64,000 bases of DNA from UBA1351 sp965140555. Its GTDB lineage: Bacteria; Bacillota; Clostridia; Lachnospirales; Vallitaleaceae. The position numbers were made by a program, and so were the translations under genes. Each line of letters begins with the position of its first letter. The stretch's first letter is position 1. The notes below the pieces were generated by a model. The model saw only the letters and a list, made by a program, of their open reading frames with translations, made no database searches and had not been told where the DNA came from. Below, piece by piece: positions 1 to 8,075 of this stretch. Where the stretch lies: NCBI GenBank assembly GCA_965140555.1, contig OZ223259.1, positions 62,001 to 126,000 on the forward strand, given 5' to 3'.

Positions 1-446
1 ACTCGTTTAAATCCTTGAATTGGACTTAATCGATTCAGCTTTGGCTGCAACGGTTTTCCTGTTGGATGCCATCCAACTTGAGCCAAATTAGAAACCAAAG
101 CAATAGCAACAGAAGTTCCTAATATGGGAGCAATAATCCACAACCCTTCACGAAAAAAATAACCATATATACTTCCTGCCGTCATTAGATTCAAATCCTC
201 AATTCCAAAAAGTTGAAAAGCTTCTTTGAATATAACAATCATGCGATCTGCAATCCATGGTCCTATTGCTTTCAGCATAGCAAACATTCCGACAACAATC
301 ATTGCTGTCGTCACTTCTACACTTTTTGCGACCTGTCCATCTTCCCTTGCCTTCTCACGTTTCTTAGCTGTTGCTGTTTCTGTTTTCTCTCCTGAACCTC
401 CATCTGCAAAAAGCTGAAGATTCATGGGCATACGATTATCTATCAT
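1..446 (-). CDS. flhB: Flagellar export apparatus protein FlhB (N-terminal part, runs off window)
   Basis: About 148 N-terminal residues read from an ATG at 446 that overlaps the fliR stop (ATGA-type coupling). The first 35 residues are polar and carry the FlhB signature of a short lead, then GEKTE, then KKREKAREDGQVAKS, followed by the first membrane segments. FlhB is the cytoplasmic-gate and substrate-specificity-switch subunit of the flagellar type III export machine. Its autocleavage site (NPTH) would lie outside the window. Position directly after fliR is the usual order fliP-fliQ-fliR-flhB. Only the C-terminal truncation by the window edge is abnormal. Confidence 0.93.
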   Translation of the reverse strand, partial: MIDNRMPMNLQLFADGGSGEKTETATAKKREKAREDGQVAKSVEVTTAMIVVGMFAMLKAIGPWIADRMIVIFKEAFQLFGIEDLNLMTAGSIYGYFFREGLWIIAPILGTSVAIALVSNLAQVGWHPTGKPLQPKLNRLSPIQGFKR

Positions 447-1231
447 GACGGCACCATCCCTCTAATAAATCGGTCCATTAGATGAATAAATTCATTAATG
501 AGCATATGTGAAATGTTACTGAATAGAAACATGGTCAAATACATAACCACAAGCCCCAACAGTATTTTCAACGGGAAACCGATAACAAACATATTAAGTT
601 GCGGAACTGTTCTTGCTAATACACCTAAAACAATATTGGTAACTAGCATAACAAAAAACACAGGTGCCGATATCTGCAATGCTATCACAAAAAACGTTGT
701 AAAATAGTCTGTAAAAGAATCAAACAAATAATTGGTTAAGGTAAATTGCCCAAGAGGTATATAACTAAAACTTTCTTTGATACCTTTAAAAACATACCCA
801 TAACTTCGTGTCAAAAGAAAAATAAGCAAAAACAGAAAATAATAAAAGTTACCCGTAATAGTAATCTGTGTCTGACTTAATGGATCAAATACATTGACCA
901 TCGAAAACCCTATTTGATAATCTATAAATTGTCCCGCAAGTGTTAATATGGCAAAAACAAAATATGCACTAAATCCAATCATCCATCCTGTTATAAATTC
1001 CTTTAACACAAATACAGCAAATTCTATAGGATACACACTGCTATAATCCCCAGCAACAGGTACTATATTAATCATAATAACCGCCGTAAAAAAAGCTATT
1101 GTAATTTTTGCCATGGCAGGAATAGCACGATTGCTTAAAAAGGGCATAATCAGCAACATTCCCGTAATTCTTACAAATATCAGCATAAATGCATCTAGAT
1201 ACTGATAAGGATCTTGCAGTAGTAGATTCAT
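443..1231 (-). CDS. fliR: Flagellar export apparatus protein FliR
   Basis: A 262-residue, highly hydrophobic protein with about six membrane segments. Typical FliR features are visible: an N-terminal FVRITGMLL segment and QIGFSMVNVFDPLSQTQ in the middle. FliR packs with FliP and FliQ in the export-gate core of the basal body. The start is supported by a GGAGG-type site just upstream. Downstream flhB overlaps the stop by four bases. Length matches the family. Confidence 0.95.
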   Translation of the reverse strand: MNLLLQDPYQYLDAFMLIFVRITGMLLIMPFLSNRAIPAMAKITIAFFTAVIMINIVPVAGDYSSVYPIEFAVFVLKEFITGWMIGFSAYFVFAILTLAGQFIDYQIGFSMVNVFDPLSQTQITITGNFYYFLFLLIFLLTRSYGYVFKGIKESFSYIPLGQFTLTNYLFDSFTDYFTTFFVIALQISAPVFFVMLVTNIVLGVLARTVPQLNMFVIGFPLKILLGLVVMYLTMFLFSNISHMLINEFIHLMDRFIRGMVPS

Positions 1232-1246
1232 ACCACCCCCTCCATT

Positions 1247-1516
1247 CTAATTAATGAAGGCCGGAATACTCTGCATTGTATTAACAAAAAATTCCACGAG
1301 TCGTTGGCCAATAAAGGGTCCAAAGATTAAAATCCCAATAAATACGGCTAGTATCTTAGGTACAAAAGCTAATGTTTGCTCTTGTATTGATGTAATTGTC
1401 TGAAATATACTTACAAGAAGGCCAACGATCAACGCCATTAACAATAAAGGTGCTGATGTAATGATTACCACATAGACAGCCTCTCTTGCAAAATCAATAA
1501 CTATCTGTTCATTCAT
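1247..1516 (-). CDS. fliQ: Flagellar export apparatus protein FliQ
   Basis: Eighty-nine residues with two membrane segments, the standard FliQ length and topology. Family motifs include SAPLLLMALIVGL and FQTITSIQEQTLAFVPK. I chose the second in-frame ATG (1516): the AGAAAGGG ribosome site lies about nine bases before it but would abut the first ATG at 1525. FliQ wraps around FliP/FliR in the export gate. It sits between fliP and fliR in the operon. Confidence 0.94.
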   Translation of the reverse strand: MNEQIVIDFAREAVYVVIITSAPLLLMALIVGLLVSIFQTITSIQEQTLAFVPKILAVFIGILIFGPFIGQRLVEFFVNTMQSIPAFIN

Positions 1517-1539
1517 ACCCGACATCCCTTTCTAAGCTT

Positions 1540-2328
1540 CTATCCAAAGGAGTTAACCAACTGACCGATAATCAAGGTCCACCCATCTGCTGCAACAAAC
1601 AACAATAATTTAAACGGGAGAGAAATCATGACCGGCGGTAGCATCATCATACCCATTGACATGAGTGTACTTGCAACGACCATATCAATAATAATAAATG
1701 GAATGTAGATAAGAAATCCTATTATAAAAGCTGTCCTTAATTCACTCGTAATAAATGCGGGAATAAGCGTCTCCGTCGGTATATCATCATAACTTTCTAT
1801 CGTATCAACTTCTGCTATATCTAGAAATAAACGTAAATCTTTATCCTTAACTTGAGTCAACATAAACCCTCGTATAGGTTCTAATCCACGTTCTATCGCC
1901 TCATCTTGACTTATTTCTCCGGCTGAATAGGGTTCTAATGCATCGGCATTCACTTGAGTAATCACCGGTGTCATAATAAAGGCAGTCAAAAAAAGGGCTA
2001 AACCTATAAGTATTTGATTTGGAGGCGTTTGCTGCGTTCCTAAGGCGCTTCGAACAAAATGTAATACGACAATAATACGCGTAAACGATGTCATCATAAT
2101 CAATAGCGAGGGTGCTAAAGCGATTAATGTCAAAATAAAAAGTATCTGCAAACTACTGACAACATCACTTCCGTCTTCGGCAGCGGATACATTAAAATCA
2201 AAGGAGAAGGGGACCGCGGGGTCATCTGTATCTGTTGCACTTATCGACGTCATTGAGATGTTGCACCATAAGAGCGCAAATACTATCCATACAATAAGAA
2301 TCTTTTGTTTATTCATCTTTAGTTTCAT
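1540..2328 (-). CDS. fliP: Flagellar export apparatus protein FliP
   Basis: A 262-residue protein with a cleavable-looking N-terminal hydrophobic segment (residues about 8-28), then a short exported stretch and four membrane segments. FliP signatures are clear: LAPSLLIMMTSFTRIIVVL, QTPPNQILIGLALFLT, and MVVASTLMSMGMMMLPP. FliP forms the pentameric centre of the export gate. The start overlaps the end of fliO by 20 bases and has an AGGAG site at good distance. Confidence 0.96.
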   Translation of the reverse strand: MKLKMNKQKILIVWIVFALLWCNISMTSISATDTDDPAVPFSFDFNVSAAEDGSDVVSSLQILFILTLIALAPSLLIMMTSFTRIIVVLHFVRSALGTQQTPPNQILIGLALFLTAFIMTPVITQVNADALEPYSAGEISQDEAIERGLEPIRGFMLTQVKDKDLRLFLDIAEVDTIESYDDIPTETLIPAFITSELRTAFIIGFLIYIPFIIIDMVVASTLMSMGMMMLPPVMISLPFKLLLFVAADGWTLIIGQLVNSFG

Positions 2329-2728
2329 GGTGATTTACTCCTGTATTCATCTGATCCGTTTTCTTGAGCTGCTTCAAAATATCGCTAAACGGTTTGCGTA
2401 CAGGATTCCCCTTTATATCCGAGACCATGACATCCTCCTCATTAAGCACTGCAATGGTTTCAATATGATCTTTACTCACACCGATAACTGCATATTTATT
2501 CCCCATACGAATAAGTTGAATAGAAGAGTGTCTTAAGCCAATACGTATTCCTTCCACAATCTCAAGATTCACATTCCGTTTCATTCCCTGCTGCATCCTT
2601 GCGACCAAAAAAGTAGTCAAGAATGCAGCAACAATGATAAACAAGAATACTGCTAACATCCCAAGCATCTGACCAAAATCCCCAATGCTTGATGTATTAA
2701 ATACCAGCAACCTTATATAATTTAACAC
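2309..2728 (-). CDS. fliO: Flagellar assembly protein FliO (FliZ-type)
   Basis: A 139-residue protein with one N-terminal membrane segment (about residues 17-43) and a basic cytoplasmic tail. The small beta-rich domain holds RIGLRHSSIQLIRMGNKYAV, as in FliO/FliZ proteins. FliO is an accessory factor for assembling the FliP ring. It probably starts at a GTG four bases after the cheY stop, with the site AGGTTGA overlapping that stop. Sequence conservation in this family is low, so position between cheY and fliP is part of the evidence. Confidence 0.85.
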   Translation of the reverse strand: MLNYIRLLVFNTSSIGDFGQMLGMLAVFLFIIVAAFLTTFLVARMQQGMKRNVNLEIVEGIRIGLRHSSIQLIRMGNKYAVIGVSKDHIETIAVLNEEDVMVSDIKGNPVRKPFSDILKQLKKTDQMNTGVNHHETKDE

Positions 2729-2732
2729 GTAA

Positions 2733-3098
2733 TCAACCTGTCACTTTACTAACAGCTTCTATAACACGCTCTGCCTGGAAAGGTTTAACGATAAAATCCT
2801 TAGCTCCAGCTTGAATGGATTCAATAACCATCGCTTGTTGTCCCATCGCTGAACACATGATAATATTGGCATTACCGTCTACTTTCTTGATTGCCTTAAC
2901 GGCTTCTATTCCATCCATTTCAGGCATTGTTATATCCATAATTACCAAATCAGGAGTAAGTTCAGTAAATTTTTCGACTGCCTTTGCTCCGTTTTCAGCT
3001 TCTCCTACAACATTGAAGCCGTTTTTACTCAAAATATCTTTAATCATCATTCTCATAAAAGCAGCATCATCTACAATTAATATATTCTTTCCTGCCAT
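2733..3098 (-). CDS. cheY: Chemotaxis response regulator CheY
   Basis: A 121-residue single receiver domain. All active-site elements are present: the Asp pair in IVDDAAFMRMM, phospho-acceptor Asp in LVIMDITMPEMDG, the Ser in CSAMGQ and the Lys in VKPF. Phosphorylated CheY binds the flagellar switch and alters rotation. In this operon it directly follows fliY, whose product dephosphorylates CheY-P in Bacillus. A 130-base gap with an extended -10 element precedes it, so it and fliOPQR may have extra transcription. Confidence 0.95.
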   Translation of the reverse strand: MAGKNILIVDDAAFMRMMIKDILSKNGFNVVGEAENGAKAVEKFTELTPDLVIMDITMPEMDGIEAVKAIKKVDGNANIIMCSAMGQQAMVIESIQAGAKDFIVKPFQAERVIEAVSKVTG

Positions 3099-3136
3099 TT
3101 TATCGCTCCTTATCTATTCCTAAATAATATGGTTTC

Positions 3137-3145
3137 ATTATAGCA
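3137..3145 (-). promoter_or_regulatory. Extended -10 promoter upstream of cheY
   Basis: The minus strand reads TGCTATAAT about 40 bases before the cheY start, a perfect extended -10. No good -35 lies 17 bases upstream. The gap between fliY and cheY (133 bases) is the widest inside the operon downstream of flgE, which supports an internal promoter. Confidence 0.5.
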
Positions 3146-3231
3146 TACATCATTTTAAACTTCATTGAATATTTTAACATACGGGCCATTTTTGTATAGT
3201 TTTTACGATGTTTTCTACTCAAACATGCATC

Positions 3232-4476
3232 TTAACCTAGCGGAATACCTCGTTTTACGATTTCAGTTACACGAATACTGAAGTTTTCATCAATTACAAC
3301 GACCTCGCCTTTTGCTACAATTTTACCATTAACCAATACATCGATTGGCTCTCCGGATAATTTATTCAATTCAATGATTGTACCTGGCGCAAACTCCAAT
3401 ACATCTTTTATTGACCGCCTTGTCCGTCCCAATTCAACTGAAACTTCTAATTGAACATCCATAATAAGATCGATGTTTTCCTTTTGTTGCATAACAGCGC
3501 CGACATCAAAATTCTGAAATTGAGCCTGTTGTACTTGAACATTAGGATTTTGGATTGCAGGGTTATTATACATTCCATTCATATTGGATTGAGACATACT
3601 CATGTTATTATACATGCCTTGATTTTGTTGCATGCCCATATTCATGTTTGGATTCTGTTGCATACCCTGATTCTGCTGCATTCCACCCATATCTTGTTGC
3701 ATAGGCATTCCCGTAGCTGCAGGCATGGTGTTATTTTGTGCCGAAGCATTTTGTTGCACTTGCTGTGTCTCTTGAGCTTGTGTTGGCGCAGGTTCTTCCT
3801 CTTCAGAATTATTCACAAATTCTCTATAGATATCTTTTGCAAATTCTATGGGGTAGAGTTGCATCATTTCACTATCTACTAAATCTCCAATTTGAAGATG
3901 AAAGGATACCTTTATAAAATCCTTACTTAAAAATTCAGCTACCTCTTCTGGATCAAAGGGTTCACTCAGATTAAGGTGTGATGATAATGGTGGCTGAATG
4001 TCTATTTTTTTGTGGAACATCGATGACATCGAGGTTGCTGCTGAGCCAATCATTTGATTCATCGCTTCACCAATAGCACTCAAGTGTAAATCATTGAGTT
4101 CACCCTCCGGTGATGTTCCGTCTCCACCCATCATTAAATCTGCAATAATCTTAACGTCATCTTCCTTCAAAATAAGAAGATTCGTACCTTCAAGCCCTTC
4201 TTTATAGACAATTTGGATGGCAACGCATGGCTTCCCATATTGTTCAACAATTTCATCCCAACTGGTTATGAATACTTGAGGCGTTGTAATAAGCACTTTT
4301 TGATTTACAAGAGAAAAAAGTGTGGTAGCTGCTGTTCCCATACTTATATTAGAAACCTCACCAATAGCATCTTTCTCATCATCTGTTATACTTGCCGACG
4401 CCGATTCATCATCATCGCTGGAATCCAGTCCTTTAAGCAATGCATTTATTTCTTCTTGTGATAACATATCATCCAT
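3232..4476 (-). CDS. fliY: Flagellar motor switch phosphatase FliY
   Basis: A 414-residue chimera: an N-terminal CheY-binding peptide (MLSQEEINALLKGL), a CheC-like phosphatase region starting with the motif EVSNISMGTAATTL, then a linker and a C-terminal FliN/SpoA domain (about 335-414, with VSVELGRTRRSIKDVLEF). The linker, about residues 230-320, is a low-complexity Gln/Asn/Met stretch. FliY is part of the switch complex at the C-ring and removes phosphate from CheY-P. It abuts fliM with no gap, and cheY follows. Confidence 0.95.
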   Translation of the reverse strand: MDDMLSQEEINALLKGLDSSDDDESASASITDDEKDAIGEVSNISMGTAATTLFSLVNQKVLITTPQVFITSWDEIVEQYGKPCVAIQIVYKEGLEGTNLLILKEDDVKIIADLMMGGDGTSPEGELNDLHLSAIGEAMNQMIGSAATSMSSMFHKKIDIQPPLSSHLNLSEPFDPEEVAEFLSKDFIKVSFHLQIGDLVDSEMMQLYPIEFAKDIYREFVNNSEEEEPAPTQAQETQQVQQNASAQNNTMPAATGMPMQQDMGGMQQNQGMQQNPNMNMGMQQNQGMYNNMSMSQSNMNGMYNNPAIQNPNVQVQQAQFQNFDVGAVMQQKENIDLIMDVQLEVSVELGRTRRSIKDVLEFAPGTIIELNKLSGEPIDVLVNGKIVAKGEVVVIDENFSIRVTEIVKRGIPLG

Positions 4477-5463
4477 CTAATCGTCCTCCCTTCGCATGAT
4501 CTCGGTAACCATAACCGCATTATTTTTTTCAAACAAGCCGGCTTTAGCCTTGAATTTTTTTATATTTCCAACTAAAACAGATACGTCTTCATTCACTTTC
4601 GTATCCAACTTAATAATATCTCCGATTTGCAAATTTACGAAATCGCTAACACTAATTTGACTTTTTCCTAGAATTGCACTGATCGGTATCTTCGTATTAC
4701 CAATTTGATCCTCTATAAATTCAGAATACTCTTCTTGATCGGCTTCTTGCATTGAGGAATACCAATACTTCGTATTCAATTTATCCATAATCGGTTCTAC
4801 ACAGAGATATGGAATACAAATATTTAATAGTCCCTCGACCTTTCCGATACGAATATTCAACGTAATCAACGCAATTATTTCGTTGGGAGATATGATTTGA
4901 GCAAACTGAGAGTTTGTTTCAATTTGTTCCAATCGGGGGTCCACTTCAACAACATTCTTCCATGGCTCAATCATTTGCTCAACAAGAATATTCATCATCT
5001 TCTCAATAATAGCTAATTCAATCTCCGAAAAATCTCTTTCTTTATCAAGAGCATCTCCCTTACCGCCTAACAAACGATCCACAATAGCATATCCAATGTT
5101 CACACTCATATCGAGAATAATACTACCTTTGAGAGGATAAAAATCTATAATCCCCAACAGTATGGGATTGGAGAGTGCATTCGCAAATTCTGAAAATGCT
5201 ACCGCTTCTGAATTGATTACATCCACCTGACAAGAACTTCTCATATAGGCCGGTAGCGTAGTTGAAACAAGTCTAGAGTAGTGTTCGTAGATAATTTCTA
5301 GTGTTCGTAAATGTTCTTTGGCAAATTTACTCGGTCTGGCAAAGTCATAATCCTTAATCTGTTTTTCTTTGGCTGTCGATTTATATTCTTCAACATCCAG
5401 CTCACCGGTATTTAAGGCATTCAGTAGCTGGTCAATCTCGTTTTGTGATAATACCTCACCCAT
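4477..5463 (-). CDS. fliM: Flagellar motor switch protein FliM
   Basis: A 328-residue protein. It opens with the CheY-P-binding helix (LSQNEIDQLLNAL), continues with the FliM middle domain (YDFARPSKFAKEHLRTLE, then YMRSSCQVDV) and ends in a SpoA/FliN-like domain (ISVSDFVNLQIGDIIKLD). FliM links FliG to FliN/FliY in the C-ring and receives CheY-P. The order fliL-fliM-fliY-cheY matches Bacillus. Confidence 0.97.
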   Translation of the reverse strand: MGEVLSQNEIDQLLNALNTGELDVEEYKSTAKEKQIKDYDFARPSKFAKEHLRTLEIIYEHYSRLVSTTLPAYMRSSCQVDVINSEAVAFSEFANALSNPILLGIIDFYPLKGSIILDMSVNIGYAIVDRLLGGKGDALDKERDFSEIELAIIEKMMNILVEQMIEPWKNVVEVDPRLEQIETNSQFAQIISPNEIIALITLNIRIGKVEGLLNICIPYLCVEPIMDKLNTKYWYSSMQEADQEEYSEFIEDQIGNTKIPISAILGKSQISVSDFVNLQIGDIIKLDTKVNEDVSVLVGNIKKFKAKAGLFEKNNAVMVTEIMRREDD

Positions 5464-5501
5464 ATTCTCACCTCCTATCTAGGTTTTGAAATAACTTTTT
5501 C

Positions 5502-5993
5502 TTAGTCGCGAACAATCAATCCCTTAAAGTATACATTTACAATGGCTTGATTCCCAATTAGTCCATTAACACGATCTACAATATCTTTTTTTACCTCTGC
5601 TTGTAAATCAGCATTTCTAAAGTAAGAGGCATCCTTGGTCATTAACCAGGTATTCAAATTATCTTGTATAATCGTCCCTTGACCGGTTAACGCATCTCTC
5701 GCTGCTTGAGCATCTTTATCCTCTTTATTAATGGCAAAACCGAGACTAAAAAGAACAGTCGTTGATTTATCCGGATTTTCTTCTTTGGGATACGTAAGTA
5801 TAAACTGATCTTCTAACTGAAATTCTTCCAATTGTGCTAAGGGAATTGCCGTCGGATCAACATTTTCTGCATCTGCACTGCTCGGATTACTAACAGCATT
5901 TTTTATTCCCATCACTTGTAGAAGAACAACAATACTAACGATTAAGGCCAACGCAGCAAAAGCCACATTGAGTATTGGTAATATTTTACTCAT
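5502..5993 (-). CDS. fliL: Flagellar basal body-associated protein FliL
   Basis: A 163-residue protein with a single N-terminal membrane helix (about residues 5-28), an acidic spacer and a C-terminal FliL domain with LNTWLMTKDAS and the closing sequence VNVYFKGLIVRD. FliL sits around the stator and supports torque generation. It lies between motB and fliM here, so stator and stator-associated genes are adjacent. Confidence 0.88.
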   Translation of the reverse strand: MSKILPILNVAFAALALIVSIVVLLQVMGIKNAVSNPSSADAENVDPTAIPLAQLEEFQLEDQFILTYPKEENPDKSTTVLFSLGFAINKEDKDAQAARDALTGQGTIIQDNLNTWLMTKDASYFRNADLQAEVKKDIVDRVNGLIGNQAIVNVYFKGLIVRD

Positions 5994-6018
5994 AAGAAAC
6001 GCTCCAATCTTTTATGTT

Positions 6019-6951
6019 TTATTCGCTTACTGTTTCTTGCGATGTCGTACTCTCTTGTTCTGTAGTAGGCTCTGTCTCTGTTCCGACACTCGTCTCACTA
6101 TTCGTGTCTGTTTGACTACCCACATAGACTTCATCCGTATTTAACACGACCTTAATTTCAACCCGACGATTAAGCGCCCGGCCTTCTACTGTCGTATTAT
6201 CAGCTATAGGCCGATATTCACCGTATCCTGTAGCCGCCACTTTTCCGGGATCAAAGTCGTATTTTGTTAGCAACTCTTCTAACACTGCATATGCTCTGTA
6301 AGAAGAAAGAATCCAGTTGTTAGGAAACTGAGCATTATTGATACTTAAATTATCCGTATGTCCTTCTATTTGTATATCGTAATCATTATATTCTTCCTCT
6401 TGTAAAATACCGGCAATGACACCAATGGCCTCAACCGCCTGGGGTTTCAACCGTGCCTGACCACTGTCAAACAGGAATTCTCCCTGTAGTGTAAATTTCA
6501 CATAATTAGAAGTGTATGATACGGCAACTGTCGCTTGAAAACCTTCTTGCTCAATCATATCTTGAAATTCTTCTGCAATCTTACCTGCTAATTCATAGGC
6601 TTCTGAATTCTCATTCGTTGCATCATTTTCATCATCGTCCTCTCCCGAAGGAGCCGTTGAATCGCCTTGTGTATTTAAAGCCATTCCTCCTTGGAAAACA
6701 ACTTGAATATCATTCAACTGAGATATACCATTGTTAAGCATCTCGCCTTCAGTCAATGCTTCTCCACCCGGAAATACATCAATTTGATCAGCAAAAGAGC
6801 TCATCGCAGCTTTGAATTTTGCGACATCCACACTCGACATAGAGAATAACAAAACAAAGAAACAGAGAAGAAGGGTTACCATATCTCCGTATGTTGACAT
6901 CCAAGCAGGAGATCCACCTGATGCTTCTTCTTTCTTTTTCCTTTTTGCCAT
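6019..6951 (-). CDS. motB: Flagellar stator protein MotB
   Basis: A 310-residue stator subunit. A charged N-terminus precedes a membrane helix holding the proton-channel Asp in STYGDMVTLLLCFFVLLFSM. A flexible, acidic linker follows, then an OmpA-like peptidoglycan-binding domain (about 165-275) with IQIEGHTDN and the closing ALNRRVEIKV. The C-terminal tail is Thr/Ser/Glu-rich. With MotA it forms the ion-driven stator anchored to the wall. It starts three bases after the motA stop. Confidence 0.95.
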   Translation of the reverse strand: MAKRKKKEEASGGSPAWMSTYGDMVTLLLCFFVLLFSMSSVDVAKFKAAMSSFADQIDVFPGGEALTEGEMLNNGISQLNDIQVVFQGGMALNTQGDSTAPSGEDDDENDATNENSEAYELAGKIAEEFQDMIEQEGFQATVAVSYTSNYVKFTLQGEFLFDSGQARLKPQAVEAIGVIAGILQEEEYNDYDIQIEGHTDNLSINNAQFPNNWILSSYRAYAVLEELLTKYDFDPGKVAATGYGEYRPIADNTTVEGRALNRRVEIKVVLNTDEVYVGSQTDTNSETSVGTETEPTTEQESTTSQETVSE

Positions 6952-6953
6952 AT

Positions 6954-7760
6954 TTATTCACCTTCGCTTTCACCCTCTGTTGCTGAAAGATTTGCTCGTA
7001 TAGCCGGTGCCAAGAATGCCTTAAGTTTTTCTTCAATAACACGAGGATTTTCCCCTGCTTGAATAGAAAGAAGACCTTCTATCATAACTTCTTTGAGTAG
7101 CAATTCTTCATCACTTCGGACTGCAAGTTTCCCAGCAAACGGAATACAAATAAAGTTGGCCATTATGGATCCATACATTGTCGTTAATAATGCGACTGCC
7201 ATAGCCGGTCCAATCGCTGAAGGATCATCTAAACTTCCCAACATATTGATTAATCCGATCAATGTACCGATCATTCCCCATGCTGGAGCCAACTCACCTA
7301 ATTTACTCCATACACCTTGAACATCTTTATGACGGCTCTCGATAAAGCTCAATTCTGTCTCTAATATACTCCGCACGAGTTCCGGATCCGTTCCGTCAAC
7401 AATCAATAAGATACCTTTTTTCATAAAGGAATCTTCTATAGATTCAGCTGCTTCCTCCAACGCCAGCAATCCTTCTTTCCGTGCCACATTCGAAAGATTT
7501 ATTATACTTTTAATAACTTCCGACTCATTCATCAGTACTGCTTTGAAGGCAATAGATGCAGCTTTTAAAGAGTTGATAAACTTGTTCATCGGAAAATTTA
7601 TCAACGTTGAAGCAACTGACCCACCAATGGTAATCATAACCGATGGAGCACTCCAAAAACCTCTTAGACCTCCGACCCCCTTATCCAGAATAATCGAAAA
7701 TAAGAAGAAGAATATACCAAGTACTAGACCTATTATCGTAGCTAAATCCAAAATTTCCAC
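6954..7760 (-). CDS. motA: Flagellar stator protein MotA
   Basis: A 268-residue protein with four membrane helices. A cytoplasmic loop lies between helices 2 and 3 (about residues 55-145), and family motifs include WGMIGTLIGLINML and AVALLTTMYGSIMANF. MotA is the torque-generating subunit that contacts FliG. In Bacillus motAB is a separate operon; here it is embedded in the fla/che operon directly after flbD. Confidence 0.95.
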   Translation of the reverse strand: MEILDLATIIGLVLGIFFFLFSIILDKGVGGLRGFWSAPSVMITIGGSVASTLINFPMNKFINSLKAASIAFKAVLMNESEVIKSIINLSNVARKEGLLALEEAAESIEDSFMKKGILLIVDGTDPELVRSILETELSFIESRHKDVQGVWSKLGELAPAWGMIGTLIGLINMLGSLDDPSAIGPAMAVALLTTMYGSIMANFICIPFAGKLAVRSDEELLLKEVMIEGLLSIQAGENPRVIEEKLKAFLAPAIRANLSATEGESEGE

Positions 7761-7773
7761 CTCACGTCATTGT

Positions 7774-7974
7774 TTAATCTGTAATAAAGCCAGTTTGATG
7801 TGCAATCTGTTTGCAAGCCATGACCTTTCGGTATATGTCTTCCATTGATTCACGAACAACGAGCTTTTTCCCTGTTGTTAATGTTATCACCGTATCCGGC
7901 GTTTCTTCAACTTGTTCTATTAAATCATTATTAATCAGTACTGTATCATGATTGAATTTCGTTATATAGATCAT
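7774..7974 (-). CDS. flbD: FlbD/SwrD family flagellar protein
   Basis: A 66-residue soluble protein, MIYITKFN at its N-terminus with the central TVITLTTGKKLVV typical of the FlbD (YlzI/SwrD) family. I place the start at the ATG at 7974, after an AGAAGG site; the reading frame remains open further upstream without a better site. In Bacillus SwrD is reported to raise flagellar motor power. Here the gene lies between flgE and motA, which fits a stator-related role. Confidence 0.88.
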   Translation of the reverse strand: MIYITKFNHDTVLINNDLIEQVEETPDTVITLTTGKKLVVRESMEDIYRKVMACKQIAHQTGFITD

Positions 7975-8075
7975 CATACACCTTCTGCTTTCCGGAGAAT
8001 TTCTCCTAAACAGTAAAGGAATCAGAGATAGAAAAAACATCCGCTCTATCCCTGATAACCTATTTCATTTTATCA

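Noticed and set aside
3451..3882. Plus-strand open frame of 143 codons, His/Leu/Ile-rich
   Set aside because: It is the antisense shadow of the Gln/Asn/Met-rich linker in fliY; no ribosome site and no protein-like composition.
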